NCBI GenBank assembly: GCA_038373885.1
Contig: JAWZYV010012355.1
Span: forward strand, 301,368 to 365,367
Direction of reading: 5' to 3'
Length of the DNA stretch: 64,000 nucleotides
From: Cheiracanthium punctorium
Lineage: Eukaryota; Arthropoda; Arachnida; Araneae; Cheiracanthiidae
Made by a program: the position numbers and the translations under genes. Below the pieces are notes generated by a model. That model made no database searches and was not told the DNA's origin. It worked only from the letters and a program-made list of their open reading frames with translations. How positions within the stretch are numbered: the stretch's first letter is position 1; every line of letters starts with the position of its first letter. This document shows positions 55,090 through 64,000 of the stretch, one piece after another.

Positions 55090-56775
55090 GTGGCCAGTTT
55101 TTCCATGCCGTCTGTACGTACGTACGTATGTATGTAACTCGCATATCTCAAAAACTATTGGTCGTAGAATGTTGAGATTTGATATTTAGGATTGTTCTAT
55201 GATCTAGTTGTGCACCTCCCCTTTTGGTTGCAATCGAATGGATAGTTTATGTACAGGACCGCCCAAAAGATTCGAAATACATTACGCTCTATGGGCCGAA
55301 ATTCATTAAACTCGCCTAACTCAAAAGCTATTAGGCGTAGAATGTCGAAACTTCATATTTTGGATAGTTGTAACATCTAGTTGTGCACCTCCCCTTTTGG
55401 TTCCATTCGACTGGATAGTTTATCTACAGGACTGCCCAAAACATTCGAAATACATTACACTCAATGGGCCGAAATTCATTAAACTCGCATATCTCAAAAA
55501 CTGTTAGGCGTTGAATGTTGAAACTTTATATTTAGGATTGTTGTAACATCTAGTTGTGCCCCTCCCCTATCGGCTCCATTCGACTGAATAGTTTATCTAC
55601 AGGACCGCCCAAAAGATTCGAAATACATTACGCTCTATGGGCCGAAATTCATCAAAGCGTTTTTGAGAGGTATTGGGCTATTTCAAACGACTCAGAAGTG
55701 ATATATGCTGTAAAGAGTTAGAAAATTAATTTCTCCATTAAAAAAAGTGTCTTTATCATTAATAGTTCTGCTGCAGGAACACTCAAAAGATTTCCAATAC
55801 ATTACGGTCAATAGCAATTTTAGGGGCATTCATCCATTTCAAGCACAATACCGTCCTACCACATAAGTTAGGTAATGGTCCGACCACGGTCACGTGCCTC
55901 CCTCAAGAACTATGCCAAAAGTCGCCAAGCTTGGCGACTTTTGGTGTGCATATTTAACTCTCATTTTTGTGTGCATTTTTAACTCTCAAATCTCAAAAAC
56001 TATTATGAAATTTCATATATAAGAATGTTGTAACATCTAGTTGTGCATCTCGATTTTTGGTTCCAATCTACTGGAGAGTTTATTTACAGGACCACCGAAA
56101 AGAATTTCAGTACCTTAATGTCTATGGACATCTTGATTATAATACAACTGTAGACAGTCATTGTTTGGTACATGCCCAAAATCTCGCCGTCTGTCCTCGA
56201 CCTTGGCGAGTTTTGGCGAAATATCGCCAAATTTGGCGATAGTCAGTCATTTGGTCCATGCCCAAAGTATCGCCATTTGTCATCGTTCATGGCGAGTTTT
56301 GGCGAAATATCGCCAAATTTGGCGATAATCTGTCATTGTTGGTCCATGCTTAATATCTCGCCAAATGTCGTCGACATTGACGAGTTTCGCCGAAATATCG
56401 CCAAATTTGGCGCCAAAAATTAGTTCGTATTTTGTATAACTCTAAAACTTTAACCCGTAGAATTTTGATTTTTTGTATTTAGAACTATATTATAATATCT
56501 AACGGTTTTCAATATCTTTTTTGACAGCAATCGACTGGGAATTTATTTACAGGGTGAGCCAAATGACTTTAAATGCATTAAGGTGTATGGATGCATTCAA
56601 TTCATTGAAAGTCTGTGGTCAATGACTACTTTGGCTATCCCCAAAATCTCGCAAACTATCTCAAGTTTGTCGGCTTATGGTGAAATATCGCTAAATAAAG
56701 TGTCAGAAAGAAATCTTTCAAATTGAACTCAGCTTGGCGATATCGAAATGTTTGGCTAGAAATCGCTATATATTA
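55090..56775 (+). repeat. Satellite-like family 'R', copy 3
   Basis: Three ~185-bp units ('aactcgcatatctcaaaaac', 'ctagttgtgcacctcccct', 'tacgctctatgggccgaaat') are followed by 'gccaagcttggcgacttttgg' and then three ~93-bp units with 'gaaatatcgccaaatttggc' palindromes (56190-56415). Ends at 'tggctagaaatcgcta'. Nearly identical to copy 4. Confidence 0.8.
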
Positions 56776-56887
56776 CTATTATTGATATTTTATATCTTTC
56801 AAACAAATAAGTTTAGAGGAAGTGCGTAAAAAACATTTTTGATTTAATAGACGTGCAAGGAAGTCATGTGTTGGACACATCAGATTT

Positions 56888-57646
56888 TTTCTTGTAAGGT
56901 GGAAGGGCAGTTGGCATTTCCTGGATGACACATCTTTGATTCCTCTCCCCCTCTTTAAAAAATGGTCAATGATTCCTTTCACCGGAACTGATATAGAAAA
57001 CGATACGTTCTTTTGTCTGGACTTGAGTAAGAATTTTAACCTCTGATAAATCCTATCGAGGTCGATTATTACATAAAAGATTTTGATAAAGGCATGAAGT
57101 AAAATAAATAAAGATAAATTAATGGGCATGTATTTTCAATTAATATCTAATACATTTTTAAAAAACGTTTTTGCAACATTCAGGTATTATTTATTTCGAC
57201 ATTATATATCTGTTATTCAAATATGCTATAAATATTTATAAGCTATATCATCGCTAAAATCCCTGGCGAGGCGGCAAGGGTATTTAACTAAAATTTGTGA
57301 GTGTTGAAAATTACTGCAAACTATAAACATGTTTTTCTCCTTTCATTTACTATGTATTACTTGCGAGGGTGTGCTGAATGAACACTTTCTGGTGTACACT
57401 TTCTGGTGACACTGCAGGGTATGGGATATGTGAAGATCAAAAATCTTTTCGTTCCAATATCGATTCTCTCTATAACGATAATTCTCTTTACAACGATATA
57501 TTATTTTGACCCCCAAAATATCATTATAGAGGGATTTCACTGTAGTACCTCTAGCACTAGAGGGTTTCCCACTTTTCTTAGTGTTACGGGATGGATGTTT
57601 AGATGTCTTTTTGGACGGATTCGATGACATTTTAAGATGCTATAAA
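56888..57646. repeat. Duplication block B, copy 2
   Basis: Near-identical to 62086-62844 and similar to 54300-55046. It contains a Tigger-like right end followed by a short minus-strand coding-like start (57547-57630). Confidence 0.75.
57547..57630 (-). other. Short basic N-terminal frame next to Tigger end
   Basis: ATG at 57628-57630 starts a 28-codon Ser/Lys-rich frame beginning MSSNPSKKTSKHPSRNTKK. It is preceded on the minus strand by an acceptor-like 'tttatctttatag' 9 nt upstream and interrupted by a Tigger-like end. Equivalent copies lie at 62745-62828 and (shorter upstream) about 54950-55033. It may be the first coding exon of an unidentified gene or element ORF, or chance. Confidence 0.25.
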
Positions 57647-59140
57647 GATAAAACTGGTTGAGTTAGCAAGCAATTAAACGAGAGCTCATCAATCCAAACG
57701 AGCGAAATTCGATCAGTCGGAGCGATTTTTGAGCCGGTTTTCAAAAGTGAGCTTCTCCTTTAGAAGCGCTCTTCGATCACAAGAGCGGAGCGGAATATAA
57801 CAATAAGCCAGGAGGGAAATTTTCGGAAAAAACAGGAAGGGAGAAAAGCAGTTCTCAGAAAAAAGACTACTTAAAGAGCACTTTCGCGGAAAAACAGGTA
57901 GGTTTCCATGGAAACGGATCGCTCCGCAATGTATCGTTTTTTCGCTCTTTGGGTTTAAGCATGTAGCAGAAGTAATAAACTTTGAATGATTAAAATAGCA
58001 TGTTTATCGATGGAAATGCAGAAATGATTCCGTTATATCCGGCATTCTGCTTTCCTTGTATAAGTATGAAACTCAAGTACAGGATTAAAACAAAAAGAAA
58101 TATTTAGGCTTCATTTGTCGAATCATCATTGCCTAGTTTCAATTTGTATCATCTAAATAATGAAAGCCGTTGTCTGTAATGATTTCGGGATCGACCCATC
58201 GCTCCCGGGGCATCTGGCGGCCATGGTGAAATTTGATAAAAACGACCTTTTTATCACTAACTAAAAGCAAAAACTTTATGTACAGTTCGAAAGATCTCTA
58301 AAACATTAACCTTTTTAAAACGTGCAGCTACTTTCAAATGTACATATCTAGCGAGATATCACGCCTTGGAAAAGTAAAGACGGAAGCGAAGCCAATGTTT
58401 AATTCCTTGATGCTTTGAAAAAAAAAACATGGAACGTAATCTCTCGCAAGATCGACGAGAGGAAAAGCGCAACAGATTGTTTGGTGGTGACATCTATGAA
58501 TTATATTGTTAACTAAAAGAACAAATGCATGTTCGAGCAAAAGTTTTATTGTTATAAAGAAAAATATTTTTAAAGAAACAATACATTGCAGCATAAATAT
58601 AGTGATAAATATCTCGCTAGGCTATTTTTCTCTTCAAAGTTAATTTCCCCAGCCGCCCCTCAAAGAGATTTTGTTACTAACAATTGTATTTATAAAAGTA
58701 TCGATTTTGAACGAAAAGGTTAGTTATAGAAGTGTGTATTTTAGTATGTTGCAAATTTCGGTCGTGAAGAGGCCCGTGTGCCGTAGGTCGCACATTTTGG
58801 TCGCGAAGCAACCATCGACGATCAAAACTGGTCGGCTTTTTTTTCATGCGACGTTGGCGGCCGTAATCTAAAATTGCTTTCTGGCGATTTGGCGTGCAAA
58901 CAGACTGTTTGGCAAGAATCGTTTCTAACGCTGTTATAACTGCACGCTAGGGGTTGCCGAGCGCAAGTTGATCCACGAAAAAGAGTAGAGAAATCGAGCG
59001 TTTGAAATTCCATGCTCTTTTTTCAATATTTTATGATTTTGTTTATATATTAATTGTTCTAATTATATATTTGAATGCATTTAAAATTGCAGTATATTTA
59101 CATATGCATGCATTTGAATATGAATAAAAATTTTAGATTT
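57647..59140. repeat. Duplication block D, copy 1
   Basis: Matches 62845-64000 at offset 5198 with few substitutions (for example near 58456 and 58490). A CAG/GTAGGT donor-like site lies at about 57895, but no coding exon is evident. The minus-strand 86-codon frame (58334-58594) is conserved in both copies without a recognised domain. Confidence 0.8.
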
Positions 59141-59311
59141 ATCGTTTTTTCGCTCTTTGGGTTTAAGCATGTAGCAGAAGTAATAAACTTTGAATGATTA
59201 AAATAGCATGTTTATCGATGGAAATGCAGAAATGATTCCGTTATATCCGGCATTCTGCTTTCCTTGTATAAGTATGAAACTCAAGTACAGGATTAAAACA
59301 AAAAGAAATAT
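59141..59311. repeat. 171-bp partial third copy of block D start
   Basis: Matches 57931-58103 and 63130-63300 ('tcgttttttcgctctttggg' to 'aaaaacaaaaagaaatat'), then joins directly to block A copy 2. Confidence 0.8.
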
Positions 59312-60083
59312 ACCAAAATGAGACTTTCTCGGGGAGAAAAGAACATGACGATTGCAGTGATCCAAAGATACCACGTTCTCAACTTAACCTTGAAACTCCT
59401 GCATTGAGGGGAGCAAAGCCAACAGACAAGATGCACAAACAAGTACACCGGCCATTACAATGAAGCAAGCAAAGCTGCTCAACATCGAAGTCTCAAACGG
59501 GCATCGCCGGGTTTACGACCGCCATGTCCCCCGACAAGGCTTACGAACCATGATTGGGGAGATACCCCCGACACACAGTCCCGTCTTGCCGTACACATTC
59601 AAACCTCGGCAGGCCGTACTTAAAGCTTGCATTGTTGCACACCCTCCAACACTGTGAAATGATGCAACAATAGTGAACTAGTCCAACCTATAGGAGCGTT
59701 CGTTTCAAAATAGCTGGGTGCTCCCCACCCGTGGGCCGGACTGGGAGACGGAAGGTGGCCTGGTTCGAAACCCGGGTCACGTCCACCTCGGTTTTATGGG
59801 TTACTGAACAGGAACTGAACAGAAAACCGGAAAAAACCGTTATTTTGGTCGAAACGAAAACTACAGTAGAATCCCGCTACAACGATATCCTCTATAACGA
59901 TAATTCTCTCTATTACGATATATTTTTTTTTCTACTATGCTTCAGAAGCACAACTCATGCACACACATTGAAAGCTACACAAAGAAAGTCGAGGTAAAAT
60001 GTGGTTGGAACACGCCTCTGCCAAAGAACGTCTTCTAAGTTTCGTTTTGCTGATGTAACACTATGGTAATGAGAAAGCTCATT
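59312..60083 (+). repeat. Segmental duplication block A, copy 2
   Basis: Copy of 53529-54301. Includes the SINE-like head (59743) and Tigger-like left end (about 59865). It stops at 'gagaaagctcatt' and joins the start of family R ('acttccttgtacg'). Confidence 0.85.
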
Positions 60084-60095
60084 ACTTCCTTGTAC

Positions 60096-61973
60096 GTAGT
60101 ATAAGGAAGTAATGTGATCCCGAAAAATTTTGGGGGCCAAATTTCGACATAAAAACCGATTTTGACTACCTCTAAATTTAATTTAAAAAATTTTTTCGAT
60201 GCATCTCATCGTAGGCTAGCATGCACGATCATATTAACGCGTCTGCAACTCATTTTGACCAGTGGCGAGTCTACTGTGGCCAGTTTTTCCATGCCGTCTG
60301 TACGTACGTACGTATGTATGTAACTCGCATATCTCAAAAACTATTGGTCGTAGAATGTTGAGATTTGATATTTAGGATTGTTCTATGATCTAGTTGTGCA
60401 CCTCCCCTTTTGGTTGCAATCGAATGGATAGTTTATGTACAGGACCGCCCAAAAGATTCGAAATACATTACGCTCTATGGGCCGAAATTCATTAAACTCG
60501 CCTAACTCAAAAGCTATTAGGCGTAGAATGTCGAAACTTCATATTTTGGATAGTTGTAACATCTAGTTGTGCACCTCCCCTTTTGGTTCCATTCGACTGG
60601 ATAGTTTATCTACAGGACTGCCCAAAACATTCGAAATACATTACACTCAATGGGCCGAAATTCATTAAACTCGCATATCTCAAAAACTGTTAGGCGTTGA
60701 ATGTTGAAACTTTATATTTAGGATTGTTGTAACATCTAGTTGTGCACCTCCCCTATCGGCTCCATTCGACTGAATAGTTTATCTACAGGACCGCCCAAAA
60801 GATTCGAAATACATTACGCTCTATGGGCCGAAATTCATCAAAGCGTTTTTGAGAGGTATTGGGCTATTTCCAAAGACTCAGAAGTGATATATGCTGTAAA
60901 GAGTTAGAAAATTAATTTCTCCATTAAAAAAAGTGTCTTTATCATTAATAGTTCTGCTGCAGGAACACTCAAAAGATTTCCAATACATTACGGTCAATAG
61001 CAATTTTAGGGGCATTCATCCATTTCAAGCACAATACCGTCCTACCACATAAGTTAGGTAATGGTCCGACCACGGTCACGTGCCTCCCTCAAGAACTATG
61101 CCAAAAGTCGCCAAGCTTGGCGACTTTTGGTGTGCATATTTAACTCTCATTTTTGTGTGCATTTTTGTGTGCATATTTAACTCTCAAATCTCAAAAACTA
61201 TTATGAAATTTCATATATAAGAATGTTGTAACATCTAGTTGTGCATCTCGATTTTTGGTTCCAATCTACTGGAGAGTTTATTTACAGGACCACCGAAAAG
61301 AATTTCAGTACCTTAATGTCTATGGACATCTTCATTATAATACAACTGTAGACAGTCATTGTTTGGTACATGCCCAAAATCTCGCCGTCTGTCCCCGACC
61401 TTGGCGATTTTTAGCGAAATATCGCCAAATTTGGCGATAGTCAGTCATTTGGTCCATGCCCAAAGTATCGCCATTTGTCATCGTTCATGGCGAGTTTTGG
61501 CGAAATATCGCCAAATTTGGCGATAATCTGTCATTGTTGGTCCATGCTTAATATCTCGCCAAATGTCGTCGACATTGACGAGTTTCGCCGAAATATCGCC
61601 ATATTTGGCGCCAAAAATTAGTTCGTATTTTGTATAACTCTAAAACTTTAACCCGTAGAATTTTGAACTTTTGTATTTAGAACTATATTATAATATCTAG
61701 CGGTTTTCAATATCTTTTTTGACAGCAATCGACTGGGAATTTATTTACAGGGTGAGCCAAATGACTTTAAATGCATTAAGGTGTATGGATGCATTCAATT
61801 CATTGAAAGTCTGTGGTCAATGACTACTTTGGCTATCCCCAAAATCTCGCAAACTATCTCAAGTTTGTCGGCTTTTGGTGAAATATCGCTAAATAAAGTG
61901 TCAGAAAGAAATCTTTCAAATTGAACTCAGCTTGGCGATATCGAAATGTTTGGCTAGAAATCGCTATATATTA
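60096..61973 (+). repeat. Satellite-like family 'R', copy 4 (most complete)
   Basis: It starts with 'gtataaggaagtaatgtgatc' and 'gattttgactacctctaaattta', as in copy 1, so it shows the family's full 5' end. Then three ~185-bp units, the 'gccaagcttggcgac' block and three 'atcgcca.atttggcg' units, ending at 'tggctagaaatcgcta'. A 12-bp insertion near 61150 distinguishes it from copy 3. Confidence 0.8.
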
Positions 61974-62085
61974 CTATTATTGATATTTTATATCTTTCAA
62001 ACAAATAAGTTTAGAGGAAGTGCGTAAAAAACATTTTTGATTTAATAGACGTGCAAGGAAGTCATGTGTTGGACACATCAGATTT

Positions 62086-62844
62086 TTTCTTGTAAGGTGG
62101 AAGGGCAGTTGGCATTTCCTGGATGACACATCTTTGATTCCTCTCCCCCTCTTTAAAAAATGGTCAAGGATTCCTTTCACCGGAACTGATATAGAAAACG
62201 ATACGTTCTTTTGTCTGGACTTGAGTAAGAATTTTAACCTCTGATAAATCCTATCGAGGTCGATTATTACATAAAAGATTTTGATAAAGGCATGAAGTAA
62301 AATAAATAAAGATAAATTAATGGGCATGTATTTTCAATTAATATCTAATACATTTTTAAAAAACGTTTTTGCAACATTCAGGTATTATTTATTTCGACAT
62401 TATATATCTGTTATTCAAATATGCTATAAATATTTATAAGCTATATCATCGCTAAAATCCCTGGCGAGGCGGCAAGGGTATTTAACTAAAATTTGTGAGT
62501 GTTGAAAATTACTGCAAACTATAAACATGTTTTTCTCCTTTCATTTACTATGTATTACTTGCGAGGGTGTGCTGAATGAACACTTTCTGGTGTACACTTT
62601 CTGGTGACACTGCAGGGTATGGGATATGTGAAGATCAAAAATCTTTTCGTTCCAATATCGATTCTCTCTATAACGATAATTCTCTTTACAACGATATATT
62701 ATTTTGACCCCCAAAATATCATTATAGAGGGATTTCACTGTAGTACCTCTAGCAATAGAGGGTTTCCCACTTTTCTTGGTGTTACGGGATGGATGTTTAG
62801 ATGTCTTTTTGGACGGATTCGATGACATTTTAAGATGCTATAAA
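62086..62844. repeat. Duplication block B, copy 3
   Basis: Offset 5198 from 56888-57646, with a handful of substitutions (for example near 62755 and 62779). Contains the Tigger-like right end and the Ser/Lys-rich short frame. Confidence 0.8.
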
Positions 62845-64000
62845 GATAAAACTGGTTGAGTTAGCAAGCAATTAAACGAGAGCTCATCAATCCAAACGAG
62901 CGAAATTCGATCAGTCGGAGCGATTTTTGAGCCGGTTTTCAAAAGTGAGCTTCTCCTTTAGAAGCGCTCTTCGATCACAAGAGCGGAGCGGAATATAACA
63001 TTAAGCCAGGAGGGAAATTTTCGGAAAAAACAGGAAGGGAGAAAAGCAGTTCTCAGAAAAAAGACTACTTAAAGAGCACTTTCGCGGAAAAACAGGTAGG
63101 TTTCCATGGAAACGGATCGCTCCGCAATGTATCGTTTTTTCGCTCTTTGGGTTTAAGCATGTAGCAGAAGTAATAAACTTTGAATGATTAAAATAGCATG
63201 TTTATCGATGGAAATGCAGAAATGATTCCGTTATATCCGGCATTCTGCTTTCCTTGTATAAGTATGAAACTCAAGTACAGGATTAAAACAAAAAGAAATA
63301 TTTAGGCTTCATTTGTCGAATCATCATTGCCTAGTTTCAATTTGTATCATCTAAATAATGAAAGCCGTTGTCTGTAATGATTTCGGGATCGACCCATCGC
63401 TCCCGGGGCATCTGGCGGCCATGGTGAAATTTGATAAAAATGACCTTTTTATCACTAACTAAAAGCAAAAACTTTATGTACAGTTCGAAAGATCTCTAAA
63501 AAATTAACCTTTTCAAAACGTGCAGCTACTTTCAAATGTACATATCTAGCGAGATATCACGCCTTGGAAAAGTAAAGACGGAAGCGAAGCCAATGATTAA
63601 TTCCTTGATGCTTTGAAAAAAAAAACATGGAACGTAATCTCTCGCAAGATCGACCAGAGGAAAAGCGCAACAGATTGTTTGGTGGTGAAATCTATGAATT
63701 ATATTGTTAACTAAAAGAACAAATGCATGTTCGAGCAAAAGTTTTATTGTTATAAAGAAAAATATTTTTAAAGAAACAATACATTGCAGCATAAATATAG
63801 TGATAAATATCTCGCTAGGCTATTTTTCTCTTCAAAGTTAATTTCCCCAGCCGCCCCTCAAAGAGATTTTGTTACTAACAATTGTATTTATAAAAGTATC
63901 GATTTTGAACGAAAAGATTAGTTATAGAAGTGTGTATTTTAGTATGTTGCAAATTTCGGTCGTGAAGAGGCCCGTGTGCCGTAGGTCGAATTTTGGTGCG
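62845..64000. repeat. Duplication block D, copy 2 (cut by window end)
   Basis: Copy of 57647-58800. Similarity continues to about 63988; the last bases ('gtcgaattttggtgcg') differ from 'gtcgcacattttggtcgcg' by small deletions. The unit continues beyond the window. Confidence 0.75.

Noticed and set aside
55090..56775. Regular repeats considered as a CRISPR array
   Set aside because: Units are 93 and 185 bp without unique spacers, and the genome is eukaryotic with introns.
57895..57905. CAG/GTAGGT donor-like site in block D as evidence of an exon
   Set aside because: No open coding frame or promoter feature upstream supports an exon; such sites are common by chance.

Overview
This window is eukaryotic, AT-rich and almost entirely non-coding. 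Introns, tRNA-derived SINEs and many Class I and Class II transposon remnants point to an animal. The mix (Tc1/mariner, piggyBac, hAT, Tigger-like and Harbinger-like DNA elements, a Ty3/Gypsy element, and a satellite-like family with 'atatctcaaaaactatta' motifs) suggests an arthropod, most plausibly an arachnid such as a spider. That placement is an inference; no taxonomic marker gene is present.

Only one host gene is convincingly supported: a two-exon ubiquitin-conjugating enzyme (E2) of UBE2E type on the minus strand. Its N-terminal coding exon is 35268-35522 and its C-terminal exon 32224-32478, with consensus splice sites and a 2.8 kb intron. The model predicts 169 residues. The catalytic Cys and the UBE2E-type His-Cys-Asn triad are present, but one extra residue lies between them and the usual Ser-Pro-Ala loop is lost.

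Layout. 1-20 kb holds no recognisable host gene: hAT-type insertions with 8-bp target duplications, a Harbinger-like MITE, SINEs, a degenerate internally repeated element (5.0-6.95 kb), fragments of LINE-like pol and endonuclease genes, and a first copy of the satellite-like family (15.9-17.3 kb). 20.8-27.1 kb is a nested complex. A hairpin element carrying a broken CXC-domain gene is split by a Tc1-type element, which is split by a hAT element, which contains a SINE. A second, near-perfect 702+702 bp hairpin element with a truncated transposase abuts it. 27.1-32.1 kb holds another satellite-like copy, two SINEs and a 174-bp hairpin. 32.2-35.5 kb is the E2 gene, with a hAT MITE and an old repeat in its intron. 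37.9-43.5 kb is a decayed minus-strand Ty3/Gypsy element whose pol gene is cut by a 580-bp hAT MITE. 44-46.4 kb has a hAT MITE and an internally deleted piggyBac. 46.5-50 kb has tandem repeats and a decayed mariner-like transposase. 51.4-52.1 kb is a plus-strand pol-LTR-leader fragment of the same Gypsy family. 53.5-64 kb is a recent tandem segmental duplication (about 5.2-5.8 kb offset) carrying Tigger-like ends, a SINE head and the satellite-like family; the second unit runs off the window.

The genes do not form a pathway. Apart from the E2 gene the window is a transposon graveyard whose interest lies in its structural detail: nested insertions with clear target duplications, palindromic deletion derivatives, copy-number changes of palindromic units inside a dispersed repeat, and a divergent E2.
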